From NCBI RefSeq assembly GCF_038039215.1, contig NZ_JBBPCL010000001.1, positions 1,116,001 to 1,180,000 on the forward strand: a stretch of DNA of 64,000 nucleotides, read 5' to 3'. Under the pieces are notes generated by a model that was given only the letters and a program-made list of their open reading frames with translations, had not been told where the DNA came from and did no database searches. Source of the stretch: Pseudonocardia sp. T1-2H (lineage in GTDB: Bacteria; Actinomycetota; Actinomycetes; Mycobacteriales; Pseudonocardiaceae). Positions 1-8,784 of this stretch are shown here, piece after piece (position 1 is the stretch's first letter; each line of letters begins with the position of its first letter). A program made the translations under genes and the position numbers.

Positions 1-881
1 GGACCCGGAGCGGGCCGGTACAGGTTCCCGGGGCTCGTCGGGAGGGCTCCCGGGAGAAGCCTAGATGTTCCACGTCGCGTGCGAGGACGCGTTCGGCCGA
101 ACCCGGTGAGACCTTGTACTGCGCCAGCAACGCCCGTCCCAGTAGCCCGCCGGCCACGACCTCGCGGCGCGGGAACCGGATCTGGTTCACGATGATGCGG
201 GCGACCCGCTCCGGCGCGTAGACCGGCGGGATCGCGCGCGGTCGTCGCCCCGTGTGGTTCGCGGCGTCGCGCCAGATGGGCGTGTCGATGGCGGCCGGCA
301 GGACGGTGGACACCTTGACCCCCCGCACACCGGCCAGCCGGAGCTTCCTCGCGCAGGCTCCCCCCGAGTCCCCGCAGCGCGAACTTCGACATCGCGTACG
401 ACGAGCCGTAGGGCTGGGCGATCACGCCGAGGATGGACGAGACGGTGACGACGACGCCGCGGTTGCGCTCGATCATCCGGGGCAGGGCCGCCCGGCAGCC
501 GTGGACGGCCCCCATCACGTTCACGTCCAGGACCCGGCGGGTGTCCGCCAGGGGGACGTCGAGGAACGACCCGAACGCGATGACCGAAGCTGCGTTGACC
601 CACGCGTCCAACCGGCCGAAGCGCTCCACCGCGATCTCGGCGGCCCGGTTCACGGCAGCGGCGTCGGTGACGTCCGTCGGCACCACCGCGGCCGTCACGC
701 CGAGGGAGGTGCACTCGACCGCGACCGCGACCGCGACCGCGACCGCGACCGCGCCCAGCGCCTCCGTGTCCCTGGCGACCAGCACGAGTCTCGCGCCCCT
801 ATGGGCCAGGGCGAGCGCCGTCGCCCGGCCGATGCCGCTCGACGCGCCGGTCACCACGGTGACACAGCCCTTGATCCGCAT
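1..881 (-). pseudogene. SDR family oxidoreductase, frameshifted and running off the left edge
   Basis: From the ATG the frame reads a normal short-chain dehydrogenase N-terminus: TGASSGIG cofactor loop near residue 12, then a VNAAS strand, an S-x(n)-YAMSK catalytic region and the FALRGLGGSLREE helix. The frame is then lost at about position 341-347. Shifting by one base restores the usual SDR continuation (LRLAGVRGVKVSTVLPAAID, then a C-terminal tail), which stays open to the first base of the window. One extra base in GAAGCTC (minus strand) explains the break. After the NAD-binding half, six Ala-Val pairs encoded by a hexamer repeat lengthen the loop beyond the usual family length. Either a decaying gene or an assembly error. 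Confidence 0.75.
717..752. repeat. Six perfect copies of the hexamer GACCGC
   Basis: Six uninterrupted GACCGC units. Read on the minus strand inside the SDR gene they are GCGGTC and encode (Ala-Val)x6 between a residue stretch ending EALG and one starting ECTSLG. A six-base unit keeps the reading frame when copy number changes, so the protein can vary in length without being broken by this repeat itself. Confidence 0.95.
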
Positions 882-956
882 GTCCCGGCAGTACCCCGAG
901 CGGGCCGGCTCATGCCGGCTCGGATGGACACGCACGAATCAGGGTATGGGGCGGTC

Positions 957-1448
957 ATGAGCACGGAGAAGTCCGAACTGGACCGCCTCGCCGCGGAGAT
1001 CGCCGGGTCCGCCTCGGCGGCGGGACGCACGGTGGCGGTGGCGGAGTCACTCACCGGCGGGATGATCTCCTCGGCCCTGGCCGCGGCCGAGGGTGCGTCC
1101 GAGTGGTTCCGCGGCTCGCTCGTGGCCTACTCGAGCGAGGTCAAGCACGAGGTGCTGCACGTTCCCGACGGCCCGGTGGTCAGCGCGCCCGCCGCCCGCG
1201 CCATGGCCCGCGGGGTCCGACGCCTCCTGGGCGCGGACGTCGCCGTGGCGGTCACCGGGGCCGGGGGCCCCGCCCCTCAGGACGGGCGATCGCCGGGCAC
1301 GGTGTTCCTCGCGATCGACGACGGCGCCTCCTGCGTGGTCATCGACCGGGATCTCGACGGGGAGCCGGAGGAGATCTGCGTCGCCGCCGCGGAATCCGCC
1401 CTCGAGCTGCTGGCCGGCCGCTTCCGGTCGGGGGGCCCGGACCGGTGA
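957..1448 (+). CDS. CinA C-terminal domain protein, nicotinamide-nucleotide amidase (PncC-like)
   Basis: A 163-residue protein made only of the CinA C-terminal (PncC) domain, which converts nicotinamide mononucleotide to nicotinate mononucleotide and ammonia in pyridine-nucleotide recycling. The family signature AVAESLTGGMISSALA (about residues 22-38), the AYSSEVKHEVL segment and the VTGAGGPAP loop are all present. The N-terminal MoCF-like half of long CinA proteins is absent, as in stand-alone PncC enzymes. The ATG was chosen because it begins the conserved region with the usual short leader; an upstream open extension has no family resemblance. It is divergent from the broken SDR gene. Confidence 0.88.
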   Translation: MSTEKSELDRLAAEIAGSASAAGRTVAVAESLTGGMISSALAAAEGASEWFRGSLVAYSSEVKHEVLHVPDGPVVSAPAARAMARGVRRLLGADVAVAVTGAGGPAPQDGRSPGTVFLAIDDGASCVVIDRDLDGEPEEICVAAAESALELLAGRFRSGGPDR

Positions 1449-1953
1449 CCCCGCGCCGAGACAAGAGTGCCATTTCCGCTCGGCGCGGTTCACCTATCAC
1501 GGGCCGCAGCAACGCCTGAGCCGAACGCCGGTACGGGTTGGAGGCCGACCCGAGCCGGTGAGCCTTCCGCACGGCGGCGGTGTGCCCCGTCGCTTTCTCG
1601 CCGCGCGGCTCGGCGGTTTCCGGGCACCGGGGCGACAACGATTTCCGGCTTCGTGATGACAACGGCGTTCAGCGGGCATCCGCCGGGGCCACATGCCGAC
1701 GGGAGAGGCGCAGGTGACCCGGAGCCGAAGTGTCCCCGCGGGCTCCCAGCGGCCCGGTCCGTCCGGCAACCCGGCGTCGAGGGGCACACGGATCCGTCGT
1801 GTTAGGGGGGTCGCTCCTGGTCCGGACGCCGGGAGCCTCCCGTCTCCGACGAACGGGGCCTCCGACCACCTGATGGCGGGTCCTGCTCGACAATTTCTGA
1901 AAGGTGTGGAGAATCGAGCAGGAAATACCCGCGCATCTCAGAACGGAATAGAT
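1449..1953. other. Intergenic region upstream of lsr2, no gene seen
   Basis: About 500 bases with no reading frame resembling a protein. The last 70 bases are markedly richer in A/T than the surroundings, which fits an lsr2 promoter/leader, since Lsr2 prefers AT-rich DNA and often regulates itself (inference). I see no RNA gene or clear repeat. Confidence 0.4.
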
Positions 1954-2400
1954 ATGGCCAGAGTCACAGAAGTGCGTCTCGTCGACGACATCGACGGGGG
2001 CGATGCGGATGAGTCGATCGAGTTCACGCTCGACGGCAAGGCGTTCGAGATCGATCTGAACGCGGCACATGCTGCGGAGTTGCGGGATGCCCTCGCTCCG
2101 TTCGTGGGGGCGGCGAGGCGGGCCGGTGGTGGGTCCGCGGTCGCGCGCCCGAAGAGCTTCGCCCGATCGGCGCGTTCCCGCGAGGAGACCGCGGCGATCC
2201 GGGAGTGGGCGAGCGCGAACGGGTTCGAGGTCGCTCCGCGCGGCCGCATCCCGTCCGCCGTGATCCAGGCCTACGAGAACCGGGGCGCGGCGTCTTCCAC
2301 GGACGCGACGCCCGCGGAGGTCGAGACCACCACCGTCGAGGCGGAGGCCAAGCCGAAGCGCCGGCCGCGGCGGAAGGCCGCGGAGAAGGCCGACGCCTGA
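1954..2400 (+). CDS. lsr2: Lsr2 nucleoid-associated protein
   Basis: 148 residues, slightly longer than mycobacterial Lsr2. The N-terminal dimerisation domain is recognisable from VRLVDDIDGGDADESIEFTL and the following YEID-like strand (FEIDL). The DNA-binding domain runs from about residue 75 to 108, with IREWASANG, an RGR minor-groove hook in the segment VAPRGRIPSAVI, and AYENR. A lysine/arginine-rich tail (KPKRRPRRK) follows and may add DNA affinity. Lsr2 bridges DNA and silences AT-rich, often horizontally acquired genes. The ATG follows an AT-rich leader, and a strong terminator lies 11 bases after the stop. Confidence 0.96.
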   Translation: MARVTEVRLVDDIDGGDADESIEFTLDGKAFEIDLNAAHAAELRDALAPFVGAARRAGGGSAVARPKSFARSARSREETAAIREWASANGFEVAPRGRIPSAVIQAYENRGAASSTDATPAEVETTTVEAEAKPKRRPRRKAAEKADA

Positions 2401-2411
2401 GCAGGTCGTGA

Positions 2412-2444
2412 CCGAGGGGCCGGGGCGTTCGCCCGGCCCCTCGG
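2412..2444. terminator. Strong hairpin terminator after lsr2
   Basis: A perfect 13-bp stem (2412-2424 pairing with 2432-2444) closes a 7-base loop and is followed by a short T-containing stretch. It lies between the convergent lsr2 and phosphoesterase genes, so it can serve both strands. Confidence 0.85.
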
Positions 2445-2484
2445 CCGTTCTCGTCCGGACGCCGCCGGGACCCGGTCCGGGCGT

Positions 2485-3375
2485 CTACCTGCCTGCAGAG
2501 GTGTTCCAGAGCGCGGGGATCGCGGCGGCGTCCGCGCTGTGGCCGAGTGCCGGGAGCCCGTAGAGATCCTCGAGCGTGCGCAGCAGCCCGTAATGGTCGG
2601 CGCGCTCGGTGACCGGACCGGGGGAGACCCGCTCACCCACCGCGACGGTGGCGATGTGGTTGTCGGAGTCGTGCTTGGACTCGGACTCGTCGAAGGACAC
2701 GAGCAGCAGGCTGTTGTGCGTGCGGGCCCAGGTCGCGTACGGGTCGAGGTTGTCGCGCAGCCAGGCGTCGCCCTCCGCGATGGAGCAGTCGTGCATGTCG
2801 TGGCAGAGGTTCGGGATGACGAAGGAGACCGTCGGCAGGGTCGAGTAGTCCGTCGGCATCGCGTCGAGCGGTTGGTTCGCCGAGGCGGGCACGCTGCTGA
2901 AGTCCGTCCAGGGGCTGTGCTTGCGGGCGTAGCCGTCGTGCTCGCAGCCGGTGTACCCCGGCTCGGGCAGGTCCTCGGAGTAGCCGGCGAAGGTGTACCC
3001 GGCGCCGACGAGTTCGCTGGCCAGGTTCGGTGCGTCCGAGGTGTGGGGGCAGCTGTCGTCGGTGACGCCGTGGGTGTCCCCGGAGAACAGCGCCACGTAG
3101 TTGGGCTGGCTGGGATGGGTCTCGGCGTGCATGTCGGTCAAGGACGCGCCGGACCGGGCGAGGGAGGCGAGGTAGTGGCCGTCCCGCAGGGCGTCGCCCT
3201 CGTCCTTGTTCTCCAGCATGACGATCACGACGTGGTCCGGCCGGGCCGGCGTGGCCGGGGTGGTGTCGGCCGCGCCGGTGACCGCGACACCGGGGGCGGG
3301 ACCGGTGCAGGCGGAGAGCACCCCGGTGGCGAACACCGCGAGAAGCGCCGCTACGGCTGAACGCATCCTGATCAT
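2485..3375 (-). CDS. Phosphoesterase-family (PF04185-like) secreted lipoprotein
   Basis: 296 residues. The N-terminus is a lipoprotein signal: basic MIRMRSAV, a hydrophobic stretch, then the lipobox LSAC. The mature part has alkaline-phosphatase-superfamily metal-site features: VIVMLENK near the start, THPSQPNYVALFSGDTHG with the nucleophile region, and the late SFDESESKHDSDNHIATV segment with Asp and His ligands. This is the layout of phosphoesterase/acid phosphatase proteins acting outside the membrane on phosphate esters. The ATG at 3375 has an AGGGAG just upstream; a more upstream ATG overlaps the preceding stop as ATGA but would put an unusually long tail before the signal peptide. Confidence 0.85.
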   Translation of the reverse strand: MIRMRSAVAALLAVFATGVLSACTGPAPGVAVTGAADTTPATPARPDHVVIVMLENKDEGDALRDGHYLASLARSGASLTDMHAETHPSQPNYVALFSGDTHGVTDDSCPHTSDAPNLASELVGAGYTFAGYSEDLPEPGYTGCEHDGYARKHSPWTDFSSVPASANQPLDAMPTDYSTLPTVSFVIPNLCHDMHDCSIAEGDAWLRDNLDPYATWARTHNSLLLVSFDESESKHDSDNHIATVAVGERVSPGPVTERADHYGLLRTLEDLYGLPALGHSADAAAIPALWNTSAGR

Positions 3376-3437
3376 GGTCTCCCTGTTCGTGCCCCGTCGA
3401 TACTGGCCCCGCCGCCGTCGTCCGGCTGCCTCCGTCA

Positions 3438-3881
3438 TCAGGTCGGGTTGCAGGTCTCATCGGAAAGCGCGACCTGCAGGTGGACCTCGGCGGGCGAGCT
3501 GGAGACGCGGATGGCGCCGGCCCGGGGGTCGTCGCCGATCACGGGGACCGCGACGACCCCGTCGTCGGTGTCCGGCGCGGCCCGGGAGAGCACCTCGGAG
3601 ACGGACCGGTCCGCGGTGGCCGGGCCCGTGCCGAGGACGCGGGTGCCGGAGCGGTCGTAGAGGGCGACGTCGGCGCGCTCGGCCGAGGTGGGCAGCTGCG
3701 GCTCCCGGCCGCGGGCGAGATCGACGGCGACGGTCAGCGCGGCCACGTCGGCGACCTGGTCGAGCTCGCTGCGCTCGTCGTCGGCGAGGTACTTGACCAC
3801 GATCCCGGCCAACGGCAGCCCGAACAGGGCGATCGCCAGGACGGCGGCCGCGAGGGTGAGCACGATGATGTGTCTGCGCAT
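3438..3881 (-). CDS. Membrane protein resembling the sensor half of a histidine kinase, truncated
   Basis: 147 residues: a short basic start (MRRH), one membrane helix of about 22 residues, then an extracytoplasmic-type domain ([20 protein letters not shown], followed by ALYDRSG and a [12 protein letters not shown] region). This is the arrangement and sequence style of the N-terminal sensor part of actinobacterial two-component kinases. No second membrane helix, HAMP, HisKA or ATPase domain follows: the frame stops after the unrelated tail [10 protein letters not shown]. No response regulator is adjacent. It is probably the surviving 5' end of a deleted kinase gene, and could still make a membrane-anchored fragment. 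The stop overlaps an alternative start of the phosphoesterase gene. Confidence 0.55.
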   Translation of the reverse strand: MRRHIIVLTLAAAVLAIALFGLPLAGIVVKYLADDERSELDQVADVAALTVAVDLARGREPQLPTSAERADVALYDRSGTRVLGTGPATADRSVSEVLSRAAPDTDDGVVAVPVIGDDPRAGAIRVSSSPAEVHLQVALSDETCNPT

Positions 3882-4090
3882 GTCCCTGGTTCGGCTCGGT
3901 GGAGTGGTCTCCGTGCGGGTGGAACCGGTCGACGCCGTGCAGGATCGTGGCCGGGAGAAGCTCGACGCGGCTCGCCGCCCGCTGGTGCACCAGGTCGTCG
4001 ACGAGGTGGTCGAGCCCCCGCACGGCCTCGACGCTACCGATCCGTGGGTCCGCCGAGGGGCGTCGGCAGGCGCGAGGCCGGGGTCCGTCC

Positions 4091-6685
4091 CTACTCGGGG
4101 GTGAGCCGGACCGACCCGGCGGCGCCGTCGACCGTGATCCGCTGTCCGGTGGTGATCGCGCCGGTCGCGTCCGGGACCCCGACGACGGCGGGGATGCCGT
4201 ACTCGCGGGCGACGACCGCGCCGTGGGAGTTGGCGCCGCCCATCTCCATCACGAGCCCGCCCGCGGTGAGGAACAGCGGCGTCCAGCCCGGATCGGTGGA
4301 GGGCACGACGAGGATCTCCCCGGGTTCGAGGTGCGCGTCGGCGGGGTCGAGGACGACGCGCGCGAGGCCGGTGACCTCGCCGGCCGACGCGGGGGTGCCG
4401 ACGAGCGCGCCGTCCCCCGCCGCCGGGGCGGCGAGGGCCTCGGGCTCGGTGCCGTCGGAGAGCAGGACCCGCGGGACGTGGCGACGCCGCAGCTCCCGCG
4501 CGTGGTCCTCCCGGCGCTGCGCGACGACGTCGCGGTGGTCGGACCCGAGCAGCGCCGACCGCGCCTCGGCGAGATCGAGGAAGAAGACGTCGTCGACCTC
4601 CGCGAGTAGCCCGCGCCCGGCCAGCTCGGCCCCGACGGCGACGAGGTCGGTCCGCGCGGCGGCGATCAGGCGGACCAGGTGGTCCTTGTGCGTCTCCCGC
4701 AGCCCGGCGAGCTCGCGCGTCCGCCGCAGGGCCCAGCCGACGACGAGGGCGCGGGGCCGGGAGCGCCGCCGCACCCGGGTCACGACGTCGGCGACGGCCC
4801 CCTCGGCGGCTGCGGCACCGCGGGCGAACATCGCGTCGGGGGTCGACTCGCGGCCGGCGTCGGTGGTGGCGAGCCGGAGGTAGCCGGCCAGCACGCCGAG
4901 GACGTAGGAGGGGTCGTCGCGCCAGCGGGGCACACCGATGTCGATCTCGGCGACGGCCCGGTGCCCGTGGCGGCGGAGGAACCGGTCGAGCTCGTTGCGC
5001 AGCAGGTCGGGCAGCGGACCGGAGCCGGCGCGCAGCCGGGTGACCGACGCGTCGTCGGCGCGCAGGCGGACGGCGACCCGCCAGAGCTCGAGGTCCATCT
5101 CGGTGGTGACGTTGTGGGGGAGCGAGCGCAGCAGGTCGTGGGTGGTCCGCCCGTCGATCTCGGGGCCGGCGAGGGCGCGGGCGAGTCCGAGCGCGAGGAA
5201 TCCCGCCCCGGCGACGGGGGCGACGGTCGGCAGTACGGGGAAGACCCGGCCGAGCAGGGCGAGGGCGCGGTCGTGCCGTTCCAGGCCGGTGGCGGCGGGC
5301 GGAAGAGCCGCCGTCAGGCCGTCGCCGACCCGCCCGACGCGCCGCCGCGCGGCGGCCGGGGCCACGAGGGCCTGCCCGACCTGCAGCGGGACGCGGTACC
5401 GGACGAGCACCCGCAGCACCCGGCGGGCGAACGACCACGGGGACCGCGTGCGCACGGCGAACGCGGGCTCGTCCCTCAGCCGCCGGAGGACGACGGCGGA
5501 GCGGACCTCCATCACGTCGAGGAGCCGCGGGACGATCCTGCGGCCGACGGCGTTGCGCAGGGCCGGCGTGACGTCGACGAAGACCCGACCGCCGGCGACG
5601 GCCAGGGCCGAGGGACCTCCGAGATCGTCGGCCGGGATCCCGAACCCCAGGCGTGAGCCGGTAGCACCGATCACCCGGAACGCGGCGATGCCCATGGGGG
5701 TGATCGGTCGGGTCAGGCCCTGCGCGAGGCTGACGCACAGGTAGGCCCGCAGCCCCGGACCGGTCGGCTCCGGGAGCGGATGCAGCGTGGTGATGGGCCG
5801 CGACTGGGTCAGCCGGACCGCGCCGGCGGTGTCGATCGCCCACTCGATGTCCTGCGGGGCGCCGTAGTGGGCCTCGACCCGGCGGCCGAGGGCGACCAGC
5901 GCCCGGACCTCGTCGTCGGTCAGGGCGCGCTCGCCGCGTCGATCACCGGCGGCGATCTGCTCGGTCCCGCCGCCCGGCACGGCCCGCACCTCGACGGCCT
6001 TGTCCCCGGCCTGGTAGTCGATCGTCGAGCCCTCGACGACCACGTGGTCGGGGTTGACCGCCCCCGAGACCACGGCCTCGCCGAGTCCCGGACTCGCGTC
6101 GATCACGCAACGCGTGCGGCGCCCGGACACCGGGTCCGCGGTGAACAGCACGCCCGCGACGCGCACGTCCACCATCCGCTGCACCACGACCGCCAGCGCC
6201 ACCCCGCGCCCGTCGATCCCGGCGGACGCGCGGTAGGACACGGCCCGATCCGTCCAGAGGGAGGCCCAGCAGCGGCGCACGGCGTCGAGCACCGCCTCGG
6301 TGCCGACGACGTTGAGGTAGGTGTCCTGCTGGCCGGCGAAGCTGGCCGACGGCAGGTCCTCCGCGGTGGCCGAGGACCGGACCGCGACGGGCACCCGGTC
6401 GCCGAGCCGCGCGTACGCCTCGGCCACCGCGGCCTCTACATCCGGCGTGATCGGGACCGCGAGCAGCGCCTTCCGGGCCGCGGCGGCGAGCGCGGCGTCC
6501 TCCGCGCGACCCGGCACCTCGTCGAGTCCCGCGGCGTCCGCGGCGCGCCGGTACGCCTCCGTGGCGACGCAGAATCCGGCCGGGACGTCGAACCCCGCGG
6601 CACGCAGCTCGGCGAGGTTGGCCGCCTTGCCCCCGACGAGACCGAGGTGGCGCGCATCGGGACTGTCGAGGTCGAGGACCGTCAT
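4091..6685 (-). CDS. PEP/pyruvate-binding phosphotransferase, rifampin phosphotransferase (Rph)-like
   Basis: 864 residues, the size of rifampin phosphotransferases. An N-terminal ATP-grasp (PPDK_N) domain covers about residues 1-310 ([48 protein letters not shown]). A divergent middle domain follows. A C-terminal swivelling His domain is intact, with the phospho-carrier His at about 821 in [21 protein letters not shown]-family PEP synthases have a separate PEP-binding barrel, missing here, so an Rph-type enzyme moving phosphate from ATP via the His to a small acceptor is more likely. The middle domain sets the substrate, and I cannot show that it binds rifamycins. It lies 43 bp downstream of the IclR gene and is probably cotranscribed. 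Confidence 0.8.
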   Translation of the reverse strand: MTVLDLDSPDARHLGLVGGKAANLAELRAAGFDVPAGFCVATEAYRRAADAAGLDEVPGRAEDAALAAAARKALLAVPITPDVEAAVAEAYARLGDRVPVAVRSSATAEDLPSASFAGQQDTYLNVVGTEAVLDAVRRCWASLWTDRAVSYRASAGIDGRGVALAVVVQRMVDVRVAGVLFTADPVSGRRTRCVIDASPGLGEAVVSGAVNPDHVVVEGSTIDYQAGDKAVEVRAVPGGGTEQIAAGDRRGERALTDDEVRALVALGRRVEAHYGAPQDIEWAIDTAGAVRLTQSRPITTLHPLPEPTGPGLRAYLCVSLAQGLTRPITPMGIAAFRVIGATGSRLGFGIPADDLGGPSALAVAGGRVFVDVTPALRNAVGRRIVPRLLDVMEVRSAVVLRRLRDEPAFAVRTRSPWSFARRVLRVLVRYRVPLQVGQALVAPAAARRRVGRVGDGLTAALPPAATGLERHDRALALLGRVFPVLPTVAPVAGAGFLALGLARALAGPEIDGRTTHDLLRSLPHNVTTEMDLELWRVAVRLRADDASVTRLRAGSGPLPDLLRNELDRFLRRHGHRAVAEIDIGVPRWRDDPSYVLGVLAGYLRLATTDAGRESTPDAMFARGAAAAEGAVADVVTRVRRRSRPRALVVGWALRRTRELAGLRETHKDHLVRLIAAARTDLVAVGAELAGRGLLAEVDDVFFLDLAEARSALLGSDHRDVVAQRREDHARELRRRHVPRVLLSDGTEPEALAAPAAGDGALVGTPASAGEVTGLARVVLDPADAHLEPGEILVVPSTDPGWTPLFLTAGGLVMEMGGANSHGAVVAREYGIPAVVGVPDATGAITTGQRITVDGAAGSVRLTPE

Positions 6686-6699
6686 CGACCGAGCTTATC

Positions 6700-6713
6700 T
6701 CAACACGCGTTGA
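6700..6713. promoter_or_regulatory. Inverted repeat TCAAC-N4-GTTGA upstream of the phosphotransferase
   Basis: A perfect 5-bp inverted repeat with 4-bp spacer in the 43-bp gap between the IclR gene and the phosphotransferase start, 15-28 bases before the ATG. It could be an operator or part of a small hairpin. I see no close match to the rifamycin-associated element reported upstream of some rph genes. Confidence 0.4.
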
Positions 6714-6728
6714 AATTCATGTGTCGGT

Positions 6729-7484
6729 TCAGCTGCCCAGCGCCTCGGAGATGTCGTCGGCGGTCTTGCGGACGAGGTCCAGGATGTCCTCGCGGCGCTG
6801 GTCGTCGACCCGGAAAGCCGGGCACGGCGCGGACAGTGCCGCGACGATCCGGCCGTCCTCGCGGATCGCCGCCGCGGGCGCCCAGACGCCCTCGTCGATC
6901 TCCTGGTTGCTGATCGCCCAGCCGCGCGCGACGTCCCGCTCCACCTCGGCCAGGAAACCCTCCCGACCGCTGACCGGGGGCAGGGCTCCGGAGCTCAGCG
7001 CCCGGTCGACGTAGTCCGCGCGCTCGTCCGCGCCGAGCCCGCCGAGCAGCAGCCGGGCGCTGGCCCCGCGCAGGGGTGGCAGCAGCTGGCCGGGCTCGAA
7101 CGAGAGCCGGAACCGGCTGGGCGACTCGACCCGGTGGATGCACACCGGCAGGCCGTGGACCAGCCGCATCAGCAGGACCGACTCCCCGATCTTCTCGGAG
7201 AGGGCGCGCATGGCGGGCTCGGCGAGGTCGACGATCGGGGCGGCCCGGCGCGCGGCGCGCCCGAGCGCGGCGACCCGCATCGTCAGGTGGTAGCGCCCCC
7301 GCGACCCCTCCTCGATCAGGCCCATGTCGCGCAGCAGGGCCACGTACCGGTGCACCGAGGGCGCCGGGATGTCCAGCGCCTCCGCGAGATCCCGTACCGA
7401 GGCCACCGGGCGCTGCTCGGTGAACGCGAAGAGCAGGTCGAGTGCCCGCCGCCCACTGTCGGCACCGGCCTTCGCGGTTGCCAC
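6729..7484 (-). CDS. IclR family transcriptional regulator
   Basis: 251 residues. The N-terminal winged HTH is clear (SVRDLAEALDIPAPSVHRYVALLRDMGLIEE), followed by the IclR effector-binding domain (LAEPAMRALSEKIGESVLLMR, then GWAISNQEIDEGVWAPAAAI and a C-terminal PCPAFRVD). The GTG start is preferred because GGGGAGG sits 6 bases upstream; an ATG ten codons earlier has no visible ribosome site. It is divergent from the alcohol dehydrogenase/Rieske operon, and the gap holds repeated operator-like boxes, so it likely controls that operon and itself. It may be read through into the phosphotransferase gene. Confidence 0.93.
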   Translation of the reverse strand: MATAKAGADSGRRALDLLFAFTEQRPVASVRDLAEALDIPAPSVHRYVALLRDMGLIEEGSRGRYHLTMRVAALGRAARRAAPIVDLAEPAMRALSEKIGESVLLMRLVHGLPVCIHRVESPSRFRLSFEPGQLLPPLRGASARLLLGGLGADERADYVDRALSSGALPPVSGREGFLAEVERDVARGWAISNQEIDEGVWAPAAAIREDGRIVAALSAPCPAFRVDDQRREDILDLVRKTADDISEALGS

Positions 7485-7527
7485 GTGTCGCCTCCCCGTT
7501 GACGGCCGGCCCATTGACGACCAGAAC

Positions 7528-7583
7528 TGTGCGATCTACTGTACCGATATCGCACAGCGATAATAAACTATCACACAGCGATA
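7528..7583. promoter_or_regulatory. Repeated operator-like boxes between the IclR gene and the ADH/Rieske operon
   Basis: Two near-identical 15-mers, TATCGCACAGCGATA (7548-7562) and TATCACACAGCGATA (7569-7583), start 21 bp apart, about two helical turns, so bound proteins would lie on one face. An inverted half-site TGTGCGAT (7528-7535) faces the first box. The second box ends directly against the AGGAAG ribosome site of the ADH gene, so occupancy should block the operon. Confidence 0.7.
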
Positions 7584-7595
7584 GGAAGCGACCCA

Positions 7596-8726
7596 ATGGT
7601 GTGGACCGCGGAGCGGAGCGGGGTGGCTGTTCTCCCCGACACCGCGAGGGCGAGCGTCGCCCTGCCGAACAGCAGCAGCGAGATCCGGCAGCTGGCGATC
7701 ACGCCGGCGGACGCCGACACGGGCTGGCTGCGGGTGACGGCGTCCGGCATCTGCGGCACCGATGTCGGGCTCTACGCCTCGGGCGTCGCGGCGCCGACGG
7801 TCCTCGGCCACCACGTCGTCGGTGAGATCGCCTCGATCGGGGCGTCGGCCGCGCGGCGCTGGGGTGTGCAGGCCGGCGACCGGGTCGTGATCGAGGAGTA
7901 CCTGCCCTGCGGGACGTGCCCGACGTGCCTGACCGGGCCCTACCGGCTCTGCCCCGACACCGACATCTGGGGCGGCGGGCGCCGCATCGGGACGATCCCC
8001 GTGGCCGAGGCCCCCGGACTCCTCGGCGGCAACGCCGACTACGTCTTCCTGCCGCCGAACGCGGTCGTGCACCCGCTCCCGGCGGATCTCGACGAGGAGC
8101 TGGCGGCCTGGGTGCTGCCCTACGCCAACGCCCTGGACTGGACCTCGGGCGCCGGCCGGCTGCGCGCCGGCGAAACCGTGGTGGTGCTGGGCCCCGGCTA
8201 CCACGGGCTCGCCGTGGTGGCCGCGGCCGTCGCGAGCGGCGCCGCACAGGTGGTCGTCGGCGGCCTGGCCCGGGACGCGGAGCGCCTCGAGATGGCCGAG
8301 GCCCTCGGGGGGACACCCGTGGTCGTCGGTGAGGACGATCTGCTCGCGCGCGTCCGGGCGGCGGCCGACGGCCGGGACGCCGACCTGGTCGTCGACGCCG
8401 TCGGCCCGGGTCCCGGAGTCGTCGCACCGGCCGTCGAGCTGCTGGGACACGGCGGCAGGCTGGTGCTCACCTCGCCGAAACGGCCCGCCGCGGTCGATGT
8501 CGACACCGCCCGCATGGTCCGGCGCAGCCTCACGGTGAGCGCCGTGCGCGGCCGCGCCCCGGAGGCGATCGCCGCCGCGGTCGCCTCGCTGGCCGACGGC
8601 AGCTCACACCTGGACCGGGTGCCCACCGTCGCGGTCGACCTCGACGGCGTCGGCGACATGCTCACCCGGCTCGCCGCGGGCACCGGGCCGGAGTCGCCCC
8701 ACGTCGTCGTCCGGCCCTCCGCCTGA
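7596..8726 (+). CDS. Zinc-dependent alcohol dehydrogenase (MDR superfamily)
   Basis: 376 residues. The catalytic zinc site is visible as GICGTD near residue 51 and GHHVVGE near residue 72; the structural zinc site is the four-cysteine cluster CGTCPTCLTGPYRLC. A Rossmann half follows, with the loop VVVLGPGYHGLAVV. The enzyme should oxidise an alcohol to an aldehyde or ketone with NAD(P). As first gene of the Rieske oxygenase operon under the divergent IclR regulator, it probably handles an alcohol in aromatic catabolism; the substrate is unknown. The ATG is preceded by AGGAAG at 7 bases. Confidence 0.9.
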   Translation: MVWTAERSGVAVLPDTARASVALPNSSSEIRQLAITPADADTGWLRVTASGICGTDVGLYASGVAAPTVLGHHVVGEIASIGASAARRWGVQAGDRVVIEEYLPCGTCPTCLTGPYRLCPDTDIWGGGRRIGTIPVAEAPGLLGGNADYVFLPPNAVVHPLPADLDEELAAWVLPYANALDWTSGAGRLRAGETVVVLGPGYHGLAVVAAAVASGAAQVVVGGLARDAERLEMAEALGGTPVVVGEDDLLARVRAAADGRDADLVVDAVGPGPGVVAPAVELLGHGGRLVLTSPKRPAAVDVDTARMVRRSLTVSAVRGRAPEAIAAAVASLADGSSHLDRVPTVAVDLDGVGDMLTRLAAGTGPESPHVVVRPSA

Positions 8727-8784
8727 CCCCCGTCCTCCCACCACTCTCCGAACATCAGCGTCGAACATCAAGGAGCGATCCACC

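Noticed and set aside
23..60. CRISPR-like or IS-like structure at the window edge and in the repeat tracts
   Set aside because: No spaced direct repeats, no transposase frame and no terminal inverted repeats were seen anywhere in the window; the repeats found are simple tandems.
3882..4090. A possible small protein between the phosphotransferase and the sensor fragment (GTG at 4023)
   Set aside because: The frame gives [20 protein letters not shown] but then runs into the sensor gene in another frame, with no ribosome site and no family; 209 bases of intergenic DNA is simpler.
3438..5843. An 801-codon minus-strand frame covering the phosphotransferase region
   Set aside because: Only its last 147 codons read as protein (the sensor-like fragment). 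The rest is an arginine/proline-rich shadow of the phosphotransferase gene in another frame.
6686..6728. Rifamycin-associated element before the Rph-like gene
   Set aside because: The gap has a TCAAC-N4-GTTGA repeat but not the longer conserved palindrome reported for that element.
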